A stretch of DNA of 25,907 bases from assembly GCA_003661385.1 (NCBI GenBank), contig QMWA01000008.1, positions 1 through 25,907 of the forward strand. The letters run 5' to 3'. The notes beneath the pieces were generated by a model. It was not told where the DNA came from and made no database searches. It saw nothing but the letters and a program-made list of their open reading frames with translations. Position numbers and translations under genes: made by a program. Source of the DNA: Thermoproteota archaeon (GTDB lineage: Archaea > Korarchaeota > Korarchaeia > B14-G2). Numbering within the stretch: the first letter of the stretch is position 1; the number at the start of each line of letters is the position of its first letter. Positions 1-6,726 of this stretch are shown piece after piece.

Positions 1-354
1 GAATTAAGGAACGCTCTTGAGATAATGGAAGCTAAAGACGGCTGGAGGCCTCCTGTAATTAAGGTGTCGGCTAGAACAGGAGAGGGGCTAGGTGAGCTTG
101 TTGAGTGGATAGAGAAGCACAGAGAGTTCATGAAGGCTATGCCACCTGAGAGAGCTAGGCAGAAGGCTATGGATGTCATAGAGAGCATAGCTCTCAGCAG
201 GCTCTTGAACCTCATGAGAAGAGAGCTTGAGGGAAGCCATGTGCTGGAAAGCCTTGCTGAGGAGGTTGTTGAGAGGAAGGTAGACCCGTATACAGCTGCA
301 TCTAGGCTGGAGAAGCTTATGGTAAGGAGGATAAGGGAGAAGAAGGATGCCTAG
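1..354 (+). CDS. meaB: MeaB/ArgK-type G3E GTPase, C-terminal part (partial)
   Basis: The reading frame is open from base 1 and leaves 117 residues, so the N-terminal P-loop and most of the G domain lie outside the window. What remains holds the end of the G domain, with an SARTGEGLGEL segment (the G5-type SA motif seen in this family), then the helical C-terminal tail that in MeaB/MMAA proteins mediates dimerisation. MeaB GTPases chaperone B12-dependent acyl-CoA mutases, gating cofactor loading and protecting the radical enzyme. The stop codon lies inside the next gene, whose start overlaps by 8 bases. That gene encodes a corrinoid adenosyltransferase, which supports the B12 assignment. The mutase subunits are probably upstream, out of view. 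The alternative is another G3E GTPase, which I think is unlikely. Confidence 0.85.
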   Translation, partial: ELRNALEIMEAKDGWRPPVIKVSARTGEGLGELVEWIEKHREFMKAMPPERARQKAMDVIESIALSRLLNLMRRELEGSHVLESLAEEVVERKVDPYTAASRLEKLMVRRIREKKDA

Positions 355-877
355 GCTCGACAAGGGGCTTGTGGAGGTCTACACTGGCAATGGGAAGGGG
401 AAGACCACAGCTGCATTTGGGCTTGCGCTAAGAGCAGCAGGACATGGATTGAAAGTGCTTATCGTCCAGTTCATGAAGGGATGGGAGGGCTATGGTGAGG
501 TAGAGGCCTGTAAGAAGATAGAGAACATAGAGGTCGTGAGGTTTGGGACACCAGAGTTCGTTAACCCAGCTAGCCCAAAGCCCATTGACATCGAGGAAGC
601 TAGAAGAGCCCTGGAATATGCTAGGGAAGCTGTGCTGAGCGGTAAATACGATATCGTAGTTCTAGATGAAGTGAACGTGGCACTCCACTTCAAGCTGATA
701 GAGCTGGGTGACATACTCGACTTGATCGAGAAGAAGCCTTCTCACGTGGAGCTTGTTTTGACAGGCAGGTATGCTCCGCCAGAGCTGGTAAAGGCAGCTG
801 ACCTAGTTACGGTGATGGAGGAGGTTAAGCACCCATTTAGGCAGGGCGTTGTATCAAGGAGGGGAATAGACTACTAG
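347..877 (+). CDS. Cob(I)yrinic acid a,c-diamide adenosyltransferase, BtuR/CobA/CobO type
   Basis: This 176-residue protein starts with a short N-terminus and then YTGNGKGKTTAA, the P-loop (GNGKGKT, residues 14-20) typical of the BtuR/CobA/CobO adenosyltransferase family; its length also fits that family. A Walker-B-like VVLDEVN follows near residues 103-109, and LVLTGRYAPPEL near 137-148 is another family segment. These enzymes transfer the adenosyl group of ATP to reduced corrinoid, making the coenzyme used by methylmalonyl-CoA mutase. The ATG overlaps the end of the MeaB gene by 8 bases, so the two are probably translationally coupled. Together they form a cofactor making and loading pair for a B12-dependent mutase. 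Confidence 0.9.
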   Translation: MPRLDKGLVEVYTGNGKGKTTAAFGLALRAAGHGLKVLIVQFMKGWEGYGEVEACKKIENIEVVRFGTPEFVNPASPKPIDIEEARRALEYAREAVLSGKYDIVVLDEVNVALHFKLIELGDILDLIEKKPSHVELVLTGRYAPPELVKAADLVTVMEEVKHPFRQGVVSRRGIDY

Positions 878-884
878 GAGGTGA
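876..884 (+). promoter_or_regulatory. Strong Shine-Dalgarno before a TTG start
   Basis: The run AGGAGGTGA overlaps the stop codon of the adenosyltransferase gene and ends 4 bases before the TTG at 889. It is close to a full match to the archaeal 16S anti-SD. It decides the unusual TTG start of the phosphodiesterase gene and shows that this gene is read from the same transcript as its upstream neighbour. Confidence 0.75.
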
Positions 885-888
885 GCTC

Positions 889-1458
889 TTGAAGATCCTT
901 GCAATAGGAGACCTGCACATACCTAGCAGAGCCAACAAGGTCCCTGATAAGCTAGCTGAGGGGCTTAAGAGGGAATTCGATGTCGTAGCTGCGACAGGAG
1001 ACTACACCACTAGGGAAGTACTGTCCTGGATATGCAGCCTCGGAAAGAAGTGCATTGCAGTCAGAGGGAACATGGACTACATCACAGACCTCCCTACATA
1101 TGGCAAGTTCACTGTTGGAGAGCTGGAAGTGGGGGTATACCATGGTACAGGAGTGCATCCGAGAGGAAATCCAGCACAGCTGAGCGCGATAGCTAAGAGG
1201 ATAGGTGTAGCCATCTTGATAACCGGGCACACCCACAAGCAGGAAGACCTGCTCTATGAAGGTGTGCTGATAGTGAACCCAGGTAGTGCAACCGGCGTTT
1301 GGGGTGGTTCAGCGTCCTATAGCATACCAAGCTTTACAGTAATTGAGATATGTGAAGGCGAGGTTGTACTGGAGCACATAAGGCTGGAGGAGGAGCTAAC
1401 TACCGAAATCAAGGTCTATGAGTTATCTGCTAGGGGATCCAGGGGATATGGTCCTTAG
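889..1458 (+). CDS. YfcE/MJ0936-type metallophosphoesterase
   Basis: This 189-residue calcineurin-like phosphoesterase has all the family metal-binding motifs in order: GDLH (residues 7-10), TGD (36-38), RGNMD (59-63), a histidine in YHGTG, and TGHTHK near residues 110-115. The short single domain matches the YfcE/MJ0936 group of cytosolic metal-dependent phosphodiesterases, whose physiological substrates are mostly unknown. It is not Mre11, which is about twice as long with a capping domain. The start is TTG, chosen because a near-perfect Shine-Dalgarno lies just upstream. It is the third gene of the MeaB-adenosyltransferase transcript. A link to B12 metabolism is possible but nothing in the protein shows it. 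Confidence 0.88.
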   Translation: MKILAIGDLHIPSRANKVPDKLAEGLKREFDVVAATGDYTTREVLSWICSLGKKCIAVRGNMDYITDLPTYGKFTVGELEVGVYHGTGVHPRGNPAQLSAIAKRIGVAILITGHTHKQEDLLYEGVLIVNPGSATGVWGGSASYSIPSFTVIEICEGEVVLEHIRLEEELTTEIKVYELSARGSRGYGP

Positions 1459-1509
1459 AACAGCAGCATTAGCCTCAGCTGCAGCGCCTCAGGCTGCATA
1501 GTGGCCCCT

Positions 1510-2379
1510 TCAGCTAGGTGGCTGCATGGAACACCTCCTGGAGTAGAGGGAGGCTGCTGTAAGCATCATTATGAGGCATATTATGGATGAAGCTGAGAAC
1601 TCAAGCAGAGTTGGGTCCACTATCCTTCCGCCAGTGTACACACGAAGTGGGTAGCCTGTGTTCTCTAACCCATGCATCACAGCACACGCTATGATGTTGA
1701 GGTCTGTGGCAAAGTAGAGAGAGCCCGCTGCCAGTGAGAAGGAGAAGGTGTAGCCTAGGTGGGTTGCTATGGCGTAAGGGGGAAGCTTCCTCACGAATAC
1801 ATCTATCGGTATGTGTAGAAGCGAGAAGAAAAAGCCGGTTGCAACAATAGACAGGATTAAGCCGAGTATGCCTGCCTTTCTTCTAGCTGATACGGCTATG
1901 TTGGTTTGGATGAAGCCTCTATCGAGAAGCTCCTCAAACACCCCAACGACAGCTAGCATGTAAGCCATGTTCAGGACACTATAGTGTGAGATCGAGAGCT
2001 CTATCCTTACATCTCCGCTCCAGTCTGCAGCTAGCTTCAGGGCAATAGCTGTTGCATTGTAGAGAAGGTGAGCGAGGGTACCTATAGCAACACCTGGTGG
2101 GATAGCCTTAAGTTTCAACCCTATTTTCGCAAGCACACCTCTGATGCTACCCAGCTTAAAGACTCTGGCAGAGAGAGCTATAACAGCAAGCGTCACAGAA
2201 GGCTTGACCACCATGTCAACGTACATCAGAGCGTGATAGGAGAACCTCGAGGCTATAGCTCCGGATAGAAGCCTATACGGAGCCCATATCGCAGAGAACA
2301 GGGCTAAAGCTAGGAAAGCAGGCTTCCAGCCCCAGCCATCAGATTCCTTAAAAGCTAGTAGGCTTGGAGCTATTGACAT
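1510..2379 (-). CDS. CPBP family intramembrane metalloprotease (Abi/Rce1-like)
   Basis: This 289-residue hydrophobic protein has several predicted membrane helices. The CPBP signature EExxxR appears as EELLDRG (E149, E150, R154), followed by a membrane-embedded histidine in SLLHIPID (H189) and a second in VMHGLEN (H236), the expected order for the glutamate/histidine active site of Rce1-type proteases. Such proteins cleave or process substrates within the membrane; the archaeal substrate is unknown. I place the start at the ATG whose first base is 2379. The frame stays open far upstream, but that extension is antisense to the PfkB gene and has no membrane or protease character. The start codon overlaps the divergent PfkB start codon by two bases. 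Confidence 0.82.
   Translation of the reverse strand: MSIAPSLLAFKESDGWGWKPAFLALALFSAIWAPYRLLSGAIASRFSYHALMYVDMVVKPSVTLAVIALSARVFKLGSIRGVLAKIGLKLKAIPPGVAIGTLAHLLYNATAIALKLAADWSGDVRIELSISHYSVLNMAYMLAVVGVFEELLDRGFIQTNIAVSARRKAGILGLILSIVATGFFFSLLHIPIDVFVRKLPPYAIATHLGYTFSFSLAAGSLYFATDLNIIACAVMHGLENTGYPLRVYTGGRIVDPTLLEFSASSIICLIMMLTAASLYSRRCSMQPPS
2348..2353 (+). promoter_or_regulatory. TATA-like box for the PfkB gene
   Basis: TTAAAA is centred about 27 bases before the ATG at 2378, the spacing expected for a leaderless archaeal transcript. It lies inside the N-terminal coding sequence of the divergent CPBP gene. Inferred from spacing and composition only. Confidence 0.45.
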
Positions 2380-3505
2380 GCAACCCACTGAGCCGCACGA
2401 GTTAAAAGAGTGGCGTAGAGAAGCTGATCTCAGCGAGCTGGCTGAAAAGCTCAGCAAGACAGCTCCAAGAGGCACTGTCGCAGCGCTTCCAGACTTCTTC
2501 ATCGATAGGCTCGTGATAGTAGATGAAGACCTAGACACCTTCATCAGTAAGCTCCAGAAGGTTGCCAGAAAGGGAGGAGGAGTGCTACATGTTGGAAGCC
2601 AAACCATCATAAGAGGAGGGAACGCCTCGAACTTCGCTTCAGCAATAGCGTCCCTCGGGGTAAGAGTGATGCTTGTAGCCTGTGTGAGTGAGCTAGGTGA
2701 GCTTCTGCTGAGATACTTCATGAGAAGGCTTCCAGTTGAAGTCCATGCTGCACATGCTGCAAGAGACAGCCTGACTGTAGCCCTGGAGCTACGGCAGGAT
2801 GGCATGCGAAGCAACGTGATGCTGGGGTATAGGGGTAGCTTAGCTGAAGCTAAGCCAGAGCATTTCAGCAGCATTATAAGTAAAGTAGCTTCAGCTGATA
2901 TCGTTGGCTTCTTTAACTGGGCTGCCATCAAGAGGGGAACAGAGCTAGCGGAGTACGTGTTGGAGAAGGCGAAGAGCCGAGGTAGAATGACCTACATGGA
3001 CCCATCTGATGTAACAGTCAGGAGCTTGAAAGAGGTTAAGGAGCTTGTAAGCAGAGCGCTCTCATCTGGACTTGTGGATGTGATATCGCTAAATGAGAAT
3101 GAGGCTCTATGGGTTTCCAAGGCTATGGGGATTGATTGCAGCAGTGGGCTGAGAGGGGCGCTAGAAGCTGCATACACTATCTCGAGAAAGATCCCTACTA
3201 GGATAGATCTGCATACGAGCTTATTCTCGGCTTCAGCCTCAGAAGGGGAAGTGACCATAGCTCCCTGTTTCAAGGTGGATGTTAAGTTTGCTACTGGAGC
3301 CGGTGACGCGTGGAATGCTGGAAACGTCTTCGGTGAGCTTATTGGGCTCAGCTCAGCTAACAGGCTTCTCCTAGCAAACGCAGTAGCTGCAAGCTACATC
3401 TCTAGAAGTGAAGGCGTGCACCCAAGCCTTGCTGATGTATCTAAATTTATAGCCGAGTACTGCAGGGATGATAGACTGCAAGAATACAGCGGTGAACTGT
3501 TTTGA
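2378..3505 (+). CDS. PfkB/ribokinase-family carbohydrate kinase
   Basis: The 375-residue protein carries both PfkB signatures: IRGGNASNFASAIASLG (GGNA at 80-83) for substrate binding and TGAGDAWNAGN (about 305-315) with the catalytic aspartate and anion hole. These kinases phosphorylate sugars or nucleosides with ATP; the substrate cannot be read from the sequence. About 35 residues precede the usual first strand, making it a little longer than average. The C-terminal end is coupled to the next gene: its TGA stop overlaps a TTG start (TTGA), and that gene encodes a multi-HTH protein. Such coupling suggests joint production of kinase and DNA-binding partner, although a functional link is inference. 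Confidence 0.85.
   Translation: MQPTEPHELKEWRREADLSELAEKLSKTAPRGTVAALPDFFIDRLVIVDEDLDTFISKLQKVARKGGGVLHVGSQTIIRGGNASNFASAIASLGVRVMLVACVSELGELLLRYFMRRLPVEVHAAHAARDSLTVALELRQDGMRSNVMLGYRGSLAEAKPEHFSSIISKVASADIVGFFNWAAIKRGTELAEYVLEKAKSRGRMTYMDPSDVTVRSLKEVKELVSRALSSGLVDVISLNENEALWVSKAMGIDCSSGLRGALEAAYTISRKIPTRIDLHTSLFSASASEGEVTIAPCFKVDVKFATGAGDAWNAGNVFGELIGLSSANRLLLANAVAASYISRSEGVHPSLADVSKFIAEYCRDDRLQEYSGELF
2402..2407 (-). promoter_or_regulatory. TATA-like box for the CPBP gene
   Basis: The run TTAAAA on the plus strand (TTTTAA on the minus strand) is centred about 26 bases upstream of the minus-strand start at 2379, again fitting a leaderless transcript. It lies inside the first codons of the PfkB gene and mirrors the box at 2348-2353. 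Confidence 0.42.
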
Positions 3506-4686
3506 GGACAGCAGACAGCAAGGTGCTTGAGAAGGTAAGGGAGTGGGCTCTTGAAGGGATGTCTATCCGTGAGATCAGAGAGCTACTGGCTGAAAAGCTG
3601 GGTTTTAAGGCTAGCTCTGACAGGGAGGTGAAGAAGCTCCTCAGAGAGGCTTCAGTGGACCCTAGAGAGCACTGGCGAGCTGTCATAAAGAGAGTAAATG
3701 CTAGAAGGAGGACCTTAACGGAGGATGAGGAAGAGCAGGTGGTTAAGTGGGTACTAGAAGATCAGCTGACCTACAGTGAGGTCATAGAGAGGGTGTATAG
3801 GGAGTTCGGCAAGAAGGTTTCTCCTAGCGTAATATTTAGGGTACTAAGAAGCCGGGGAGTGAAGGTAAGCGAGCTAGACAGAGAGAGAGTTAAGGAGAAG
3901 AGGAGGAAGATAGCTCAGACGCTAAAGATATTCAGTGAAGAGGAGGAGAAGAGGATAGCTGAGCTCTATGAGAAAGGGTATAGTGTAAGCGAGATAGTCA
4001 AGTACTGTGAGGAGAAGCTGGGCAAGAAGGCCAGCAAGTACACAGTGCTGAGAGCTCTGAAGAAGAGGGGAGTCAAGCTTAGGGAGAAGTCTAAGGTAAA
4101 GATGCTCCTCGAGAAGGGTAGGGAGGAAATGGTTAAGATGGCCATGGCAGGCGCAAGTGCTAGGGAGATAGCTGAAGCGATGTCTGAGAGGCTTGGGGTG
4201 AGAGTGTCTAAGACAACAGTGACTAGAGCTCTGAGGAAAGCTGGGGTCAGAAAGAGTAAGCAGGACAGCTATGAGGAGATGGCTAGGAAGCTTATCTCAG
4301 CGCTTAAGCTGGAAGCCTCTGAGAAGAGCAGAGTGAAGCCTCTTACGGCTACTGAACTTATTGACGTGAAGAACACAGTAGCTACGTTAGCGAAGTGGGC
4401 TAGGGAGATGGAGGAGCTTGAGGAGAGCCAGGACTTTTACATGGTTATTTTCGCCCTCCAGAACATGGACTCTGAGGGGAAGATGGTTGACCTTTCCTCT
4501 GTTGAGAAGGAGAGAGTCTTCTGTGTGAGAATACCTCTCAAAGATGGTAGGATAGTGTATTATGTGCGGATAGGGATGCTGCATATCGCAGCACATCCAT
4601 ATACAGGTGATGTTTACTCAGAAGTTGAGGAAGAGCCGACAGCAGGAGCAGAGAAGGTGCTGAGCAGGATAATATCTCAGAGTTAA
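3502..4686 (+). CDS. Protein with four tandem helix-turn-helix units and an unknown C-terminal domain
   Basis: I do not recognise a named family for this 394-residue protein. The N-terminal two thirds consist of four diverged copies of a roughly 45-residue homeodomain-like HTH, at about residues 8-50, 76-121, 147-192 and 207-251. Each has the pattern of a helix, a turn with S-x-x-E-I, a G-K-K-x-S-type loop and a recognition helix ending in V-x-R-A-L-R-K-x-G-V, and they are joined by Lys/Arg/Glu-rich linkers. Residues 255-310 are helical. Residues 311-394 form a beta-rich region (DFYMVIFALQ, RVFCVRIPL, IVYYVRIG) of unknown function, with an aromatic and His-rich patch. The TTG start overlaps the PfkB stop. 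A role in binding repeated or long DNA sites is likely; the target is unknown. Confidence 0.7.
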   Translation: MRTADSKVLEKVREWALEGMSIREIRELLAEKLGFKASSDREVKKLLREASVDPREHWRAVIKRVNARRRTLTEDEEEQVVKWVLEDQLTYSEVIERVYREFGKKVSPSVIFRVLRSRGVKVSELDRERVKEKRRKIAQTLKIFSEEEEKRIAELYEKGYSVSEIVKYCEEKLGKKASKYTVLRALKKRGVKLREKSKVKMLLEKGREEMVKMAMAGASAREIAEAMSERLGVRVSKTTVTRALRKAGVRKSKQDSYEEMARKLISALKLEASEKSRVKPLTATELIDVKNTVATLAKWAREMEELEESQDFYMVIFALQNMDSEGKMVDLSSVEKERVFCVRIPLKDGRIVYYVRIGMLHIAAHPYTGDVYSEVEEEPTAGAEKVLSRIISQS

Positions 4687-4721
4687 AAAGGAGATTTCAA
4701 GATATTCACCTAGAGGTTACC

Positions 4722-4731
4722 TTTTTAAATA
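4722..4731 (+). promoter_or_regulatory. TATA box upstream of a KaiC-like gene
   Basis: TTTTTAAATA sits in the 87-base gap after the multi-HTH gene, with purine-rich sequence just before it. Its centre is about 47 bases before the TTG at 4774, predicting a start site near 4753 and a leader of about 20 bases. The rest of the gap shows nothing further. Confidence 0.6.
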
Positions 4732-4773
4732 AGGCTAAACAGACTATTTGCTAGAAGCTGCTGGGGTATAGTC

Positions 4774-5496
4774 TTGGCCAAGATAGCTCGTGTACCAACG
4801 GGTATACCGAACTTAGACGGTTTAATTGACGGGGGGTTTCCTCGAGGTAGCGTTATACTGCTGACAGGGGATCCTGGAGTCGGAAAAACCATATTCGGCC
4901 TCCAGTACCTGTATGTCGGTGCCCTCGAGTACGGTGAGCCTGGGCTCTACCTAACAGCAGAGGAGTTCCCTGAAGAACTCAAGCTCACAGCCCAGCAGTT
5001 CAACTGGGACGTGATGTCTCTAGAGGAGAGCGGGAAATTCTACTTCCTTGACCTAGCAAGCGGGAGAATAAGGCTCCCCTCCAAGGCCCTCACAAGCAAG
5101 GCCCCATTTGACCCAGATACAGTCCTAGTTGAGCTACTTGATGCAGTAAGGAAGATGGGGATACAGAGAGTTGTTGTAGACTCTCTTCCAGGTGTGCTCC
5201 TGACCATAGATGATGCTAGGGTAGCAAGAAGATTTCTACACAGGATGATTTCAGCCATGAAAATCCTCAGGACTACTACTCTGCTCATATCTGAATCCTA
5301 TGACGGAGCCACCAACGCCTACCCACACCTTCTGAGCGGTGAGTTCCTTTCATCTGGCCTCATACGGATGTACTTTGAGAGAGAGGGAGAAAAGCTAGTC
5401 AGGAAGATGCTCATACAAAAAATGAGATATACACCACTGAACCTCAGGCCGTATACTGTTGAGATCACTAGCCACGGCCTTGTTGTCATAGTCTAG
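4774..5496 (+). CDS. KaiC-like single-domain RecA-superfamily ATPase
   Basis: This 240-residue protein is one KaiC/RadA-type ATPase domain. The N-terminus PTGIPNLDGLIDGGFPRGS is the usual lead-in, followed by Walker A GDPGVGKT (32-39), TAEEFPEEL as the KaiC-type catalytic glutamate region (61-69), and Walker B VVVDS (133-137). It ends with the KMRYTPLNLRPYTVEI segment found at the end of KaiC domains. Archaea carry many such single-domain proteins, and most have no proven function; roles in signalling, motility and DNA repair have been suggested. It starts with TTG behind its own TATA box and overlaps the convergent GcvT gene by 11 bases. A second KaiC-like gene lies at 16587-17369. A circadian role is not implied. 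Confidence 0.85.
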   Translation: MAKIARVPTGIPNLDGLIDGGFPRGSVILLTGDPGVGKTIFGLQYLYVGALEYGEPGLYLTAEEFPEELKLTAQQFNWDVMSLEESGKFYFLDLASGRIRLPSKALTSKAPFDPDTVLVELLDAVRKMGIQRVVVDSLPGVLLTIDDARVARRFLHRMISAMKILRTTTLLISESYDGATNAYPHLLSGEFLSSGLIRMYFEREGEKLVRKMLIQKMRYTPLNLRPYTVEITSHGLVVIV

Positions 5497-6679
5497 CTTC
5501 TGGCTTAGTAGACCTCCTCAGGCCGTATACCGAGGTATCGTAGAATGGAGGAGATGTAGTTAGGGCTTCTCCGACTCCAGCTCTTGTCTCTACCTCGACT
5601 TTAACACCTGGCCTAGCATACTCTGGCTTCAGGTAACCCATTGCGATCCCTGTTCCGACGGTCGGGCTGTGATTTCCGCTCGTTACAAAGCCTACTTCCT
5701 CTCCGCCAACCATGACCCTGTTCCCCTTCCGGGGTATGTGGGGGGTTATCATCTTAATGCCTATCCTCTTCCTGGAGATCCCCCTTGCTAGCTGTGTTTC
5801 AATAGCCTCTCTTCCTATAAAGGAGCCCTTGTCTAACTTTACAAACCTCATCAGATCTGCTTCAACTGGCGTGATGCCCTCATCTACGTCGTTTCCGTAG
5901 AGGACGAAGCCTGCTTCAAGCCTGAGTACGTCTCTTGCAGCTAGCCCACATGGCTTCGCTTTAACAGCTTCCCCGATCTCCAGCATCTTCTTAAAGACCT
6001 CAACTGCGTTCTCAGGTTCCTCTGCGGACACGTTGAAGACATAGAGCTCGAAGCCGTCTTCTCCGGTGTATCCGGTCCTGGTAGCAAATACCTTTATACC
6101 GCTTATTTCCATCCACACTGCACTGAATCTACTTACATTGCTTAGGTTTAAGCCGGAGGCCTTCTCGACTGCTCTTGGAGCTAAAGGGCCCTGAACCGCT
6201 ATGCTCGCACTGCTGAATGTTATGTCAGTGATCTGCACGCTTAGATCCATGTCGGCAGCCACCTTAGCAAGCCATTCTCCTATCTTCACTCTGTTAGCTG
6301 CATTCACTACAAGAAAGTACTTATCCTTGCCCATGCAGGTCAGGATACAGTCATCTTTGAAGCCTCCCTTCTCGTTTGTGATGAACGTGTAATGCCCTTT
6401 AAGAGGCTGCAGCTTTGATACATCATTTGTCGTCGACATCTGCATGAGCTCTAGTGCTCCCTCACCTTCTATGAAGAACCTTCCCATGTGTGAGACATCA
6501 AAGAGCCCATATGAGTTTCGGACTGCTAGAACCTCCTCAGTGACCTTAGTGTATCTTAGAGGCATGCTCCATCCTGCAAACTCAAACATCTTAGCTCCAA
6601 GCTCCTGATGAAGCGAGTATAGCGGGGTTTTATCCAGCTTCAAACTGAGCCACCCAGCTTCTTTGAGCACCTTCTTCAA
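5486..6679 (-). CDS. gcvT: Aminomethyltransferase, glycine cleavage system T protein
   Basis: This 397-residue protein is a full-length T protein. The N-terminus has TPLYSLHQELGAKMFEFAGW followed by MPLRYTKV and SYGLFDVSHMGRF, all characteristic of GcvT, and the GARD-like CGLAARDVLRLEAGF segment is present in the middle. It transfers the methylene group from lipoyl-bound aminomethyl on the H protein to tetrahydrofolate or an archaeal pterin, releasing ammonia. No H, P or L protein gene is visible here, so the system is scattered. The start is TTG (CAA on the plus strand at 6677-6679). Upstream it shares an A/T-rich region with the divergent FAD oxidase gene. Confidence 0.93.
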   Translation of the reverse strand: MKKVLKEAGWLSLKLDKTPLYSLHQELGAKMFEFAGWSMPLRYTKVTEEVLAVRNSYGLFDVSHMGRFFIEGEGALELMQMSTTNDVSKLQPLKGHYTFITNEKGGFKDDCILTCMGKDKYFLVVNAANRVKIGEWLAKVAADMDLSVQITDITFSSASIAVQGPLAPRAVEKASGLNLSNVSRFSAVWMEISGIKVFATRTGYTGEDGFELYVFNVSAEEPENAVEVFKKMLEIGEAVKAKPCGLAARDVLRLEAGFVLYGNDVDEGITPVEADLMRFVKLDKGSFIGREAIETQLARGISRKRIGIKMITPHIPRKGNRVMVGGEEVGFVTSGNHSPTVGTGIAMGYLKPEYARPGVKVEVETRAGVGEALTTSPPFYDTSVYGLRRSTKPEARL

Positions 6680-6689
6680 ACGCTAATTT

Positions 6690-6701
6690 AATATCTTTAT
6701 A
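6690..6701. promoter_or_regulatory. A/T-rich core shared by gcvT and the FAD oxidase operon
   Basis: In the 47-base gap between two TTG starts, the A/T-rich run AATATCTTTATA contains TTTATA. It lies about 20 bases from the gcvT start and about 28 from the oxidase start. It could serve both directions with leaderless or near-leaderless transcripts. Confidence 0.5.
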
Positions 6702-6726
6702 CTGATGAAGGGTATAGGGCGTTAGG

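Noticed and set aside
889-1458. Mre11 nuclease
   Set aside because: Single 189-residue phosphoesterase domain of YfcE type without a capping domain, and it sits in a B12 operon.
2380-2931. Upstream extension of the minus-strand CPBP frame, making a 473-residue protein
   Set aside because: The extension is antisense to the PfkB coding region, is serine-rich and low in complexity, and has no family likeness; the protease family starts near residue 1 of the shorter form.
4774-5496. Circadian clock KaiC
   Set aside because: Only one ATPase domain and no KaiA/KaiB; archaea carry many such single-domain relatives.
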